From: Clostridia bacterium
GTDB taxonomy: Bacteria; Bacillota_A; Clostridia; Christensenellales; Aristaeellaceae
NCBI GenBank assembly: GCA_017509065.1
Contig: JAFWQM010000202.1
Coordinates: forward strand, 1-31,330
Reading direction: 5' to 3'
DNA: 31,330 nt
In this document: positions 7,316 to 14,818 of the stretch, one piece after another
How the letters are laid out: each line of letters opens with the position of its first letter
How positions within the stretch are numbered: position 1 is the stretch's first letter
Translations under genes and position numbers: made by a program
The notes under the pieces: generated by a model
Told to the model about the DNA's origin: nothing
Seen by the model: only the letters and a program-made list of their open reading frames with translations
Database searches by the model: none

Positions 7316-8695
7316 TCAGCGTCCGCCTACGGTGAGCTCGCTCACGCGGATCATGGGCTGGCCCACGTTGGTGGGCACGCTGCCGCTCAAGGAGCCGCAC
7401 ATGCCCGCCGCCATCCGCATATCCTTGCCCACGCGGTCGATTTTGAGCAATATCTCGCTGCCCCGTCCGATCAGGGACGCGCCGCGCACGGGATGGGCGA
7501 TCTTGCCGTCCTTTACCAGATAGCCTTCATCGACGGCGAAGTTGAACTTGCCGGTGGTGGGCTCCACGCTGCCGCCGCCCATCTTTTTGGCGTACAGGCC
7601 GTCGCCCATGGTGGCGATAATTTCGTCGTTGTCGTCGTTTCCGGCGGCGATATAGGTGTTGCGCATCCGGGAGGTGGGGGCGAACATATAGCCCTGCCGC
7701 CGTCCGCTGCCGGTGATGGGCATATTCATGCGGCGGGCGTTCAGCTTATCGATCATGTAGTTTTTGAGGATGCCGTTTTCGATCAGCACCAGCTTCGTGG
7801 TGGGCGTGCCCTCGTCGTCGATGTTCAGGCTGCCCCATTCGTTGGGCATGGTGCCGTCGTCAATGGCGGTCACGCAGTCCGCCGCGATCTTCTGGCCCAA
7901 CTTTCCGCACATTTCGCTGTGGCCCACGGCAACGGAAGTGGCCTCCAGAGAATGGCCGCAGGCTTCATGGAAGATCACGCCGCCGAAGCCGTTGTCAATC
8001 ACCACGGGCATGACCCCCGCGGGGCACACCGGCGCGTGGAGCATGGTGCGGGCTTGCTGCGCCGCTTCCTTCGCGCAGGCTGCCGGGTCGATGATGGTAT
8101 CGAAGATTTCAAAGCCCTGCATGGCGCCGGGGCTCGTGCCGCCGGTCTGGTTTTCCGTGCCGTTGGAGGCAATGGCCCCCACATGGAATCGGGTGTACAC
8201 ACGGGTGTCGCCGGTGAACAGCCCTTCGCTGTTGGCAATCCACACCCGCTGCACGCTGTCCATGTAGCTGATGCTGCTCTGGACGATTTCCGCCTCGTCT
8301 TTGAGCGCCGCCTGGGCTTCCTTCATCCTGGCAACCTTGCGGGCGGCCTTGACGGTTTCCGGCATTTCCTTGATGAAGTGGATGCTGGGAGTATCTTTCC
8401 AGTCAAGGTCTTTGGCTGTGTAGAATTCCTTTCCCTGAACGGCCGACGCAGCGCGCTTCGCGCAGGCCATCAGGCCGTTTAAAGACGTGTCGTTGGTGTA
8501 CACGTACACGCCCTGGAACCCGCTGAACACGCGCACGCCCGCGCCGTGCAGGCGGCGGCTGTTCACGCTTTCCACTTTGCCGGAGAGCATGGAGATGTTG
8601 TTGTTCTGCCTGTCCTCCAGGAAGATTTCGGCAAAGTCGCCGCCCGTTTTCAGGGCTTCGGCGATGACAGCCTGGGCTACGTTTTCTTTGAGCAT
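7316..8695 (-). CDS. tldD: TldD-type zinc metalloprotease subunit
   Basis: This 459-residue protein is the catalytic partner of TldE. The zinc motif HEACGH is at residues 243-248, inside GGVIFHEACGHSLEA, and the C-terminal AAGMCGSLSG (Cys near 433) can supply the third ligand, as in E. coli TldD. The N-terminal half contains the expected VYVYTND and SNSEG-like regions. The ATG at 8695 is preceded by GGAGGAGG with a 5-base gap. The longer frame back to 8851 starts upstream of the predicted transcript start, so it was rejected. First gene of a two-gene operon. Such proteases mature or degrade small peptides; whether this one acts on the SCIFF peptide encoded 4 kb away is speculation. Confidence 0.9.
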   Translation of the reverse strand: MLKENVAQAVIAEALKTGGDFAEIFLEDRQNNNISMLSGKVESVNSRRLHGAGVRVFSGFQGVYVYTNDTSLNGLMACAKRAASAVQGKEFYTAKDLDWKDTPSIHFIKEMPETVKAARKVARMKEAQAALKDEAEIVQSSISYMDSVQRVWIANSEGLFTGDTRVYTRFHVGAIASNGTENQTGGTSPGAMQGFEIFDTIIDPAACAKEAAQQARTMLHAPVCPAGVMPVVIDNGFGGVIFHEACGHSLEATSVAVGHSEMCGKLGQKIAADCVTAIDDGTMPNEWGSLNIDDEGTPTTKLVLIENGILKNYMIDKLNARRMNMPITGSGRRQGYMFAPTSRMRNTYIAAGNDDNDEIIATMGDGLYAKKMGGGSVEPTTGKFNFAVDEGYLVKDGKIAHPVRGASLIGRGSEILLKIDRVGKDMRMAAGMCGSLSGSVPTNVGQPMIRVSELTVGGR

Positions 8696-8850
8696 AAATA
8701 CCTCCTCCATTTGTTCAGTATTCTTTTCATGTGATGCAATCACGGATATGGGACGTTCCTTCGGATAAGGCGTGAACCGAATATTTTCCCTGCTCCGACC
8801 CGCTCCGCCAAAGGAAAAAGGCGTACCATACTTCTTCAACAAACAATCCA

Positions 8851-8879
8851 ATTCTACACTATTTCCGGCCCTTTTTCAA
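8851..8879 (-). promoter_or_regulatory. Promoter of tldD-tldE
   Basis: The minus strand carries TTGAAA (8879-8874), a 17-base spacer and TAGAAT (8856-8851). The implied 5' leader is about 150 bases; I see no riboswitch or long hairpin in it. Confidence 0.65.
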
Positions 8880-8931
8880 GCGCGTTTTTCGGAGCCATTC
8901 AGGTCAGCCGGTTGAATATTTGTTACCATTC

Positions 8932-9075
8932 TGCTATACATCATCCAACAAAGGGGAACGCTGGGCGCTCCGCGCGCCCAGACCTCCACCAGGGGCCTCA
9001 GGCCCCTGGTGGAGGTCTGGAGGCAAAGCCTCCAGCGTAACCTCGTATAACTATCTTTTATACGTAAATGGTAAC
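8932..9075. repeat. Family A MITE-like element, copy A2 (complete)
   Basis: GTTACCATT at 8932-8940 and AATGGTAAC at 9067-9075 form terminal inverted repeats. Inside, in order, are CTGGGCGC/GCGCCCAG, the long palindrome CCACCAGGGGCCT/AGGCCCCTGGTGG and CTGGAGGC/GCCTCCAG. No coding capacity. It lies between the divergent promoters of tldD and the second MATE gene and ends 19 bases before the -35 box of the latter. No clear target-site duplication was found. Confidence 0.75.
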
Positions 9076-9094
9076 GTTTATTTTTCTTATCCCC

Positions 9095-9123
9095 TTGACC
9101 GGGCGGAGCAAAAGCATTATGAT
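9095..9123 (+). promoter_or_regulatory. Promoter of the second MATE gene
   Basis: TTGACC, a 17-base spacer and TATGAT, about 45 bases before the ATG. Confidence 0.75.
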
Positions 9124-9167
9124 GGCTATGGGCATTTCGATTTCAACCTGCGCAAAGGAGCGGCGGC

Positions 9168-10559
9168 ATGAACACAAGAGCGAAGACCGATGCGGGCTAC
9201 GGCATCGTGGATGGCGTGATCTGGCAGCAAATCCTGCTGTTCTTTTTTCCGATCCTGTTAGGCACGTTCTTTCAGCAGCTCTATAACACCGCTGACGCCA
9301 TGATCGTGGGCAAGTACGTGGGCAAGCAGGCGCTGGCGGCGGTAGGCGGTTCCACGGGCAATCTGATCAACCTGATCGTAGGATTTTTCATCGGCCTGTC
9401 CTCCGGCGCGACGGTGATTATCTCCCAGTTTTTCGGCGCGCGGCAGAACGATCAGGTTTCCCGCACGGTGCATACAGCTTTGGCGATTGCCATCACGGGC
9501 GGGCTGGGGCTGACGGTGTTCGGTTATTTTCTCTCCCCGACGCTGCTGCAGTGGATGCGCACGCCGGACGACGTGATGGAGCCTGCCGTCGCCTACATCC
9601 GCGTCTATTTCCTGGGCATGATTCCTTCCCTGATTTACAACGTGGGCAGCGGCATCCTCCGCGCCGTGGGCGATTCGCGGCGGCCGCTTTACTTCCTCAT
9701 TGCCGCGTGCATGACGAACATTGTGCTTGACCTGTTCCTGGTGATGGGGCTGGATATGGGCGTTGCCGGCGCGGCCTGGGCGACGATACTGAGCCAGACC
9801 GTCAGCGCGGTGCTGGTCATCGTTGTGCTGGTGCGCTCGCCCATGGCGTATCATCTGGACTGGAAAAGGATTCGCTTTCACGGCGATTTACTGGCCCGCA
9901 TCGTTCGCATCGGCCTTCCCGCCGGGCTGCAATCCGTGATGTATTCCATTTCCAACGTTATTATCCAGACGTTCGTGAACGGTTTCGGCACCGACGTTTC
10001 CGCCGCGTGGAGCGCCTGGGGCCGCATGGACGGCCTGTACTGGATGATTCTGAACGCTTTCGGCATTTCCATCACCACCTTCGTGGGCCAGAACTTCGGC
10101 GCTATGAAGTTTGACCGCGTAAAGAAGGGCGTGCGGCAGTGCCTGCTGATGGCGTTCATCGCTTCCGCGCTGTGCAGCGCGCTGATGCTGCTGTTCGGAG
10201 AAAGGATTTACCGCCTCTTTGCCAATGAGGAAGCGGTCATCGAGCGGGGCATGGAAATTCTGCACCTGATTTCGCCATTCTTTGTGACTTACGTATTTGT
10301 GGAAATCCTCTCCGGTGCGCTCCGTGGCGCGGGCGAATCCCTGATGCCGACGCTGTTTACCTTCTTTGGCGTGTGCGTGCTGCGGCTGGTATGGCTGCTG
10401 GGCTTCGTATCCCGCAATCCTTCCATTACGCTCACGATGATCAGCTACCCTGTTACCTGGATCGTGGCCTCCATCCTGTTCATCATTTATTACCTCAAAG
10501 GCAGCTGGATGAAACGCTGCCAGGAGCGGCTGGTGACAAAGGCGGGGGCATCAAGGTAA
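9168..10559 (+). CDS. MATE-family multidrug/toxic compound exporter
   Basis: This 463-residue membrane protein is of the MatE type, with about 12 hydrophobic helices. LLFFFPILLGTFFQQLYNTADAMIVG at about 23-48 is the classic first-helix signature. LRAVGDSRRPLYF and GALRGAGESLMPT are the paired loop motifs of the two halves. AAAGGAG lies 8 bases before the ATG. A good promoter sits directly upstream, just outside repeat A2, so the gene appears monocistronic. It differs clearly from the MATE protein encoded at 4258-5589 and is probably a different subgroup rather than a recent duplicate. The substrate is unknown. Confidence 0.88.
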   Translation: MNTRAKTDAGYGIVDGVIWQQILLFFFPILLGTFFQQLYNTADAMIVGKYVGKQALAAVGGSTGNLINLIVGFFIGLSSGATVIISQFFGARQNDQVSRTVHTALAIAITGGLGLTVFGYFLSPTLLQWMRTPDDVMEPAVAYIRVYFLGMIPSLIYNVGSGILRAVGDSRRPLYFLIAACMTNIVLDLFLVMGLDMGVAGAAWATILSQTVSAVLVIVVLVRSPMAYHLDWKRIRFHGDLLARIVRIGLPAGLQSVMYSISNVIIQTFVNGFGTDVSAAWSAWGRMDGLYWMILNAFGISITTFVGQNFGAMKFDRVKKGVRQCLLMAFIASALCSALMLLFGERIYRLFANEEAVIERGMEILHLISPFFVTYVFVEILSGALRGAGESLMPTLFTFFGVCVLRLVWLLGFVSRNPSITLTMISYPVTWIVASILFIIYYLKGSWMKRCQERLVTKAGASR

Positions 10560-10564
10560 AAGAG

Positions 10565-10672
10565 GAAAGGGATTAGGGAATAGGGAATAGGGATTAGGAA
10601 AACGACGTAGGGTATGGCGAAATCATGAGTGCCTGGGTTCCCTGCCCTAATGCCTAATCCCTATTCTCCTTT
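10565..10672. repeat. Heptamer inverted-repeat element, family C copy C1
   Basis: The left arm is a run of degenerate heptamers (GGGATTA, GGGAATA, GGGAATA, GGGATTA, GG). The right arm, CCTAATGCCTAATCCCTATTC, is its inverted counterpart. The interior read on the minus strand shares GGGAACCC, CGTCGTT and flanking blocks with copy C2, so C1 and C2 are the same family in opposite orientation. It fills the gap between the MATE and fakA 3' ends. Confidence 0.7.
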
Positions 10673-10680
10673 TTACACAC

Positions 10681-10717
10681 AAAAAGCACGGTTCAGCGTC
10701 ATCGCTTTGCCGTGCTT
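10681..10717 (-). terminator. Rho-independent terminator of yloU-fakA
   Basis: On the minus strand the stem AAGCACGG/CCGTGCTT (10717-10710 with 10691-10684) is followed by TTTTTGTG. It lies 18 bases after the fakA stop. Confidence 0.82.
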
Positions 10718-10734
10718 ATTGTTTGTCCGTCGGT

Positions 10735-12384
10735 TTATTCCACCGCGAGAAGGTAATAGTACAGCGGCTGGCCGCCTGCATGCACTTCCACGTCGCAGTC
10801 TGGGTAGAGCTCTTCGATTTCCGCGCCCAGCGCTTCGGCGTCTTCTTCCTTGGTGTCCGCGCCGTAGTATACGGTCACCAGGCCGTCGTCCTCAGTAACG
10901 ATCGCTTTGAGCAGCTCAATCGCCACGTCATGCACATTGTCGGACCTGAACTCCACCTTGCCGTTATGCAGGCCGATGATGTCGCCTTCGTTGATGTGCA
11001 TGTCCTCGAAATCACTGTCGCGGACGGCGTAGGTGATGGTGCCTGTGCGCACTTTCTGCGCGGCTTCTTCCATGCGTTCGGCATTTTCCTCGGCGCTCAG
11101 GTCTGGCTGGAAAGCTACCGCCGCGGCGATGCCCATGGCCACGTTCTTGGTGGGGATGACCACCACGTTTTTATCGCTGATCCGGGCGGCCTGCTGGGCG
11201 GCCAGGATGATGTTGCCGTTGTTGGGGAACACGAAAACGGTTTCCGCGTTCACGGATTCGATGGCGTTGGACAGATCCTCGATGGAGGGGTTCATGGTCT
11301 GGCCGCCCTCCACGATGGCGTCTACCTGCAAATCCTTGAGGATGTTTGAGAATCCCTGGCCCAGGGATACGCTCACCATGCCGTAGGGCTTGGGCGGCTC
11401 CTTCTGATGCAGATCTTCCTCTGTTTTTTCTTTCAGCCTTTGGGTTTCCAGCAGGTTTTCCACTTCGATGTCGGTCAGTTCGCCCAGTTCCATGCCGTAC
11501 TGCATCACGCGGCCCGGGTCGTTGGTATGCACATGCGCCGTCAGGCCCTCTTCCTTGCTGCCCTCCAGCTGCACCATATCGCCAATCCGGTTCAGGCGGC
11601 GGCGGAAATGGTCGATATCGCTTTCCTGAACTTCTTCTTTGATACACTTCACGTTGAAGCGGATATGGTAAGCAAACTTGATTTCTTCGATGGCGTCATG
11701 GTCGTCCACGAACTCAGCGGCTTCAGCGGCGGCTTCCTCGGCCTCAGCTTCCTCGATGGTTTCGCCCCGCAGCACGGCGGCATAGCCGGTATAAATCAGC
11801 AGCAGGCCGCGCCCGCCCGCGTCCACCACGCCCGCTTGCTTGAGCACGGGCAGCATTTCAGGGGTGCGTTTTAAGATCGCTTCGCCGCTTTGCAGGATCA
11901 CGTTGAACAGCGCGTCATAATCGTTCGGTGCGGCTTCGGCCTGTTTTACGGCGTCTTCGGCAATGGTGCGGGCGACGGTGAGGATGGTGCCTTCCTTGGG
12001 CTTCATGACGGCTTTATAGGCCGTCTCCGCGCCTTTTTGCAGCGCCGCGGCAAACTGGGCGGGCGTAATCCTGTCCACGCCCTTGAGCGCTTTGGCGAAG
12101 CCGCGGTAAAGCTGGCTGGTGATGACGCCGCTGTTGCCCCTGGCCCCGCGCAGCGCGCCTTTGCTCAGCGCTTCCGCCGCTTCGTCCGCGCGGGCGAATT
12201 CTTTGGAATTGATTTCCCTGGTGGCGCTGGCCATGGTGAGCGACATGTTGGTGCCGGTGTCACCGTCAGGAACGGGGAACACGTTCAGCGCGTCCACCAT
12301 CTCCCGGTTCTTTTCCAGTAAAGCCGCCCCTGCGATCACCATTTCCCGCAGCAGCAGCCCGTCAATCGACTGTACCTGTATCAA
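10735..12384 (-). CDS. fakA: Fatty acid kinase catalytic subunit FakA (YloV, DAK2-domain protein)
   Basis: FakA phosphorylates fatty acids presented by a FakB binding protein, which feeds exogenous fatty acids into phospholipid synthesis in Bacillota. The 549-residue length is typical. The DhaL/DAK2 domain occupies about residues 1-200, with FPVPDGDTGTNM at 36-47 whose Asp residues hold Mg-ATP, and GARGNSGVI after it. A middle domain and a C-terminal DegV-like half follow; VFPNNGNIILAAQQA lies in the latter. The start is a TTG: GGAGGG lies 7 bases before it and the next Met is at residue 15, inside the fold. It follows yloU by 29 bases, the conserved yloU-yloV arrangement. No fakB gene is in the window. 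Confidence 0.92.
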   Translation of the reverse strand: MIQVQSIDGLLLREMVIAGAALLEKNREMVDALNVFPVPDGDTGTNMSLTMASATREINSKEFARADEAAEALSKGALRGARGNSGVITSQLYRGFAKALKGVDRITPAQFAAALQKGAETAYKAVMKPKEGTILTVARTIAEDAVKQAEAAPNDYDALFNVILQSGEAILKRTPEMLPVLKQAGVVDAGGRGLLLIYTGYAAVLRGETIEEAEAEEAAAEAAEFVDDHDAIEEIKFAYHIRFNVKCIKEEVQESDIDHFRRRLNRIGDMVQLEGSKEEGLTAHVHTNDPGRVMQYGMELGELTDIEVENLLETQRLKEKTEEDLHQKEPPKPYGMVSVSLGQGFSNILKDLQVDAIVEGGQTMNPSIEDLSNAIESVNAETVFVFPNNGNIILAAQQAARISDKNVVVIPTKNVAMGIAAAVAFQPDLSAEENAERMEEAAQKVRTGTITYAVRDSDFEDMHINEGDIIGLHNGKVEFRSDNVHDVAIELLKAIVTEDDGLVTVYYGADTKEEDAEALGAEIEELYPDCDVEVHAGGQPLYYYLLAVE

Positions 12385-12413
12385 AGGGTTTCCCTCCGTT
12401 CAATCGTGGAAAA

Positions 12414-12764
12414 TCAAATGCGGATGCCTTCCACGGAAATGTTGACGGAGCGAACCTTGACGCCCGTCATACTCTCGAGCTTGTAGCGCACGACCTCGAC
12501 GATGGTTTTGCACACCTCGGCCACGGAAATGCCGTATTCCACCACGATGAACAAATCCACGTCCAGCTGGTCATCCAGCAGGCGCACCTGCACGCCCTTG
12601 CTCAGATTCTCCCGGCCCAGCCATTCCACCAGGCCGTCCTTGGCGCGCTTGGAACACATGGCCACAATGCCATAGCATTCCAACGCCGCATAACCGACGA
12701 TCTTGAGCATCACGTCTTCGGCAATATAAATGGTGCCCAAATCATTTTTGATTTTACACTCCAT
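12414..12764 (-). CDS. yloU: Asp23/Gls24-family envelope stress protein YloU
   Basis: This 116-residue protein matches the Asp23 (Gls24) family, small acidic proteins often encoded just before fakA and linked to cell envelope or lipid homeostasis. Features are GTIYIAEDVMLKIVGYAALECYG near the N-terminus, VDLFIVVEYG in the middle and VRSVNISVEGIRI at the C-terminus. ATG 12764 was preferred over the upstream in-frame position because AAGGAGG lies 9 bases before it. It is first in the yloU-fakA operon. In many Bacillota rpmB (ribosomal protein L28) sits upstream; here the divergent neighbour is the SCIFF precursor. Confidence 0.88.
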   Translation of the reverse strand: MECKIKNDLGTIYIAEDVMLKIVGYAALECYGIVAMCSKRAKDGLVEWLGRENLSKGVQVRLLDDQLDVDLFIVVEYGISVAEVCKTIVEVVRYKLESMTGVKVRSVNISVEGIRI

Positions 12765-12823
12765 GATAATGAACCTCCTTAAAAGCGGGTTCTGATCCAG
12801 ATGGACAATCTGAATCAATTTAT

Positions 12824-12852
12824 AGTATAATGTATTTTGGCTTATGATGCAA
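12824..12852 (-). promoter_or_regulatory. Promoter of yloU-fakA
   Basis: The minus strand carries TTGCAT (12852-12847), a 17-base spacer and TATACT (12829-12824). It is back to back with the scfA promoter. Confidence 0.75.
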
Positions 12853-12885
12853 GTCTTGAAAGCCGAAACAGCGAATTTTTAACGA

Positions 12886-12914
12886 TTGACTTATGCTCCC
12901 CGCTGTGTTAAAAT
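12886..12914 (+). promoter_or_regulatory. Strong promoter of scfA
   Basis: TTGACT, a 17-base spacer and TAAAAT, 43 bases before the ATG. Each hexamer has one mismatch to consensus. Confidence 0.82.
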
Positions 12915-12957
12915 GAGCTGTATCCAATATTTTGACTGAATTTGGGAGGAAATGACC

Positions 12958-13116
12958 ATGAAGCACATTAAAACGCTGAACACCCGCAATCTGTGCGAAT
13001 CCGCCAAGAACGGCGGCTGCGGCGAATGCCAGACTTCCTGCCAGTCCGCCTGCAAGACCAGCTGCGGCATCGCCAACCAGAAGTGCGAAAACAAAGCCCG
13101 GAAGGAAAGCAAATAA
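12958..13116 (+). CDS. scfA: SCIFF ranthipeptide precursor ScfA
   Basis: This 52-residue peptide is the SCIFF precursor (six cysteines in forty-five residues). The leader begins MKHIKTLNTRN and the core contains CGECQTSCQSACKTSCG followed by a last Cys. Radical SAM maturases join such cysteines to neighbouring residues by thioether bonds. Cysteines are at 13, 21, 24, 28, 32, 36 and 43; the last six are the standard set and Cys13 is extra. The tail after Cys43 is basic. ATG 12958 was chosen over 12952 because GGGAGGA is 7 bases away. It has a strong promoter and its own terminator, so it should be made in large excess over the maturase. The biological role of SCIFF peptides is still unclear. 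Confidence 0.95.
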   Translation: MKHIKTLNTRNLCESAKNGGCGECQTSCQSACKTSCGIANQKCENKARKESK

Positions 13117-13127
13117 TCCTTCGGCTC

Positions 13128-13152
13128 ATGCCGCCTGCGGGCGGCATTTTTT
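13128..13152 (+). terminator. Terminator between scfA and scfB
   Basis: Stem ATGCCGCC (13128-13135) and GGCGGCAT (13140-13147) with a TGCG loop, followed by a T run to 13152. It starts 12 bases after the scfA stop and probably limits read-through into scfB. Confidence 0.88.
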
Positions 13153-13172
13153 CTGTCATTCGTAAGATGATA

Positions 13173-13294
13173 AAGGGATGAGGGATTAGGGCGGGGAACC
13201 CGGCCTGTCATTCTGAGCCGCGCCTTATACGGATAGGCGCGAGAGAAGAATCTCCCTCGTCGTTCCTCCTAATCCCTATTCCCTAATCCCTTAT
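13173..13294. repeat. Heptamer inverted-repeat element, family C copy C2
   Basis: The left arm contains AGGGATGAGGGATTAGGG and the right arm CCTAATCCCTATTCCCTAAT, the inverted heptamer pattern of C1. The interior holds TGTCATTCTGAG ... AGAATCTC with a GCGCC/GGCGC stem, plus GGGAACCC and CGTCGTT blocks shared with C1. It separates the SCIFF precursor from its maturase. Confidence 0.7.
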
Positions 13295-13333
13295 TCACTT
13301 ATAGTGTCTTATTATTTAAAAAAGGATAAAACC

Positions 13334-14716
13334 ATGATTCATCAATACAAGCTCAATAATCTGCCCATTGTGCTGGACACCTGCTCCGGCAGCGTGCATG
13401 TGGTGGACGATATTGCTTACGATATAATAGAACGCTACGAAAACCAGAGCCGGGAAGAAATCCTGCAGGCCATGCTTAAAAAGTACGGCGATCAGGAGGA
13501 CGTGACCGCGGAAGAACTTTCAGAATGCTATGATCAGATCACCGGCCTGAAAGAGCAGGGCAGGCTGTTTACGCCGGACACCTTCGCGCCGATGGCGGGG
13601 GAACTCAAACAGAAGACCGCCGGTGTGGTGAAGGCGCTGTGCCTGCACGTGGCGCACACCTGCAACCTGAACTGCTCCTACTGCTTCGCCAGCCAGGGCA
13701 AATATCACGGCGAGCGGGCGCTCATGTCCTTTGAGGTAGGCAGGCAAGCGCTGGACTTCCTGGTAGCCCATTCCGGCAGCCGGAAAAACCTGGAGGTGGA
13801 CTTCTTCGGCGGCGAACCGCTGATGAATTTCGACGTGGTGAAGCGGCTGGTAGCCTACGCCCGGAGCATCGAAAAGGAAAAGAATAAAAACTTCCGCTTC
13901 ACCCTCACCACCAACGGCGTGCTGATCGACGACGACGTGATCGACTTCGCCAACCGGGAATGCTCCAACGTGGTGCTTTCCCTGGACGGACGCAAGGAAA
14001 TCCACGACCGCTTCCGCGTGGACTACGCCGGGAACGGCAGCTGGGAGAAGATCGTGCCAAAGTTCCAGAAATTAGTGAAAGCCCGGGAGGAGAAGAACTA
14101 CTACATGCGCGGCACCTTCACCCACTTAAACCCGGACTTTTTGAAGGATATCCAGACCATGCTTGACCTTGGCTTTACCGAGCTGAGCATGGAACCCGTG
14201 GTCTGCGCGGCGGACGACCCCATGGCGCTGACGGAAGAAGACAAGCCCATCGTGATGGAGCAATATGAAAAGCTGGCGGAGCTGATGCTTCAGCGCCGCA
14301 AGGAGGGCCGGCCCTTCACCTTCTATCATTACATGATCGACCTGACCGGCGGTCCCTGCATTTACAAGCGCATTTCCGGCTGCGGCTCGGGCACGGAGTA
14401 CATGGCCGTCACCCCCTGGGGCGACCTCTACCCCTGCCACCAGTTCGTGGGCGAGGAGAAGTTCAAGCTGGGCAACGTATGGGATGGCGTGACCAACCCT
14501 GCCATGCAGGAGGATTTCGCCGCCTGCAATGTATACGCCCGGCCAGAGTGCGCCGACTGCTGGGCGCGCCTCTACTGCTCCGGCGGCTGCGCAGCCAACG
14601 CTTACCACGCCACCGGCTCTGTGCGCGGCGTGTACAAGTACGGCTGCGACCTGTTCCGCAAGCGCATGGAATGCGCCATCATGCTGGAAGCTGCGAAAGC
14701 GCTGGAAGACGAATAA
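13334..14716 (+). CDS. scfB: SCIFF radical SAM maturase ScfB
   Basis: This 460-residue radical SAM/SPASM enzyme installs thioether cross-links in the ScfA peptide. The N-terminal ~95 residues form a precursor-recognition region. HTCNLNCSYCF gives the SAM-cluster cysteines 110, 114 and 117. VDFFGGEPL is the glycine motif that binds SAM. The C-terminal SPASM domain has CGSGTEYMAVTPWGDLYPC and CADCWARLYCSGGCAANA, which bind auxiliary [4Fe-4S] clusters. ATG 13334 was preferred over the GTG at 13304 because AAAGGA lies 7 bases before it and the upstream codons are not family-like. A palindromic element follows immediately after the stop. Confidence 0.95.
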   Translation: MIHQYKLNNLPIVLDTCSGSVHVVDDIAYDIIERYENQSREEILQAMLKKYGDQEDVTAEELSECYDQITGLKEQGRLFTPDTFAPMAGELKQKTAGVVKALCLHVAHTCNLNCSYCFASQGKYHGERALMSFEVGRQALDFLVAHSGSRKNLEVDFFGGEPLMNFDVVKRLVAYARSIEKEKNKNFRFTLTTNGVLIDDDVIDFANRECSNVVLSLDGRKEIHDRFRVDYAGNGSWEKIVPKFQKLVKAREEKNYYMRGTFTHLNPDFLKDIQTMLDLGFTELSMEPVVCAADDPMALTEEDKPIVMEQYEKLAELMLQRRKEGRPFTFYHYMIDLTGGPCIYKRISGCGSGTEYMAVTPWGDLYPCHQFVGEEKFKLGNVWDGVTNPAMQEDFAACNVYARPECADCWARLYCSGGCAANAYHATGSVRGVYKYGCDLFRKRMECAIMLEAAKALEDE

Positions 14717-14795
14717 GTTTTTTTCTGGGGGAAACCCATTCTTTGGAGCCAAAGAATGGGTTTCCCCCAGACCCCTTTCCGAAGAAAGCTGTTAG
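14717..14795 (+). repeat. Family P hairpin element, copy P1
   Basis: A T run directly after the scfB stop is followed by a perfect 22-base inverted repeat (14725-14746 with 14749-14770), beginning CTGGGGGAAACCCATTC, then ACCCCTTTCCGAAGAAAGC and AGGGG. The second part can fold as CTTTC/GAAAG inside CCCC/GGGG. No T run follows the hairpin, so it is not a standard terminator. Confidence 0.8.
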
Positions 14796-14818
14796 GGGAG
14801 ACTTTATTAATTAAGAGC

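Noticed and set aside
7493..8482. 329-codon plus-strand frame opposite tldD
   Set aside because: Antisense shadow of tldD, which carries the HEACGH zinc motif in frame with a good ribosome binding site.
8920..9171. 83-codon plus-strand frame before the second MATE gene
   Set aside because: It consists of element A2 and the promoter region, and has no ribosome binding site.
14717..14795. P hairpins as ordinary rho-independent terminators
   Set aside because: The T run lies before the hairpin in most copies and no T run follows it, so the usual terminator layout is missing. Some transcription-stopping effect cannot be excluded.
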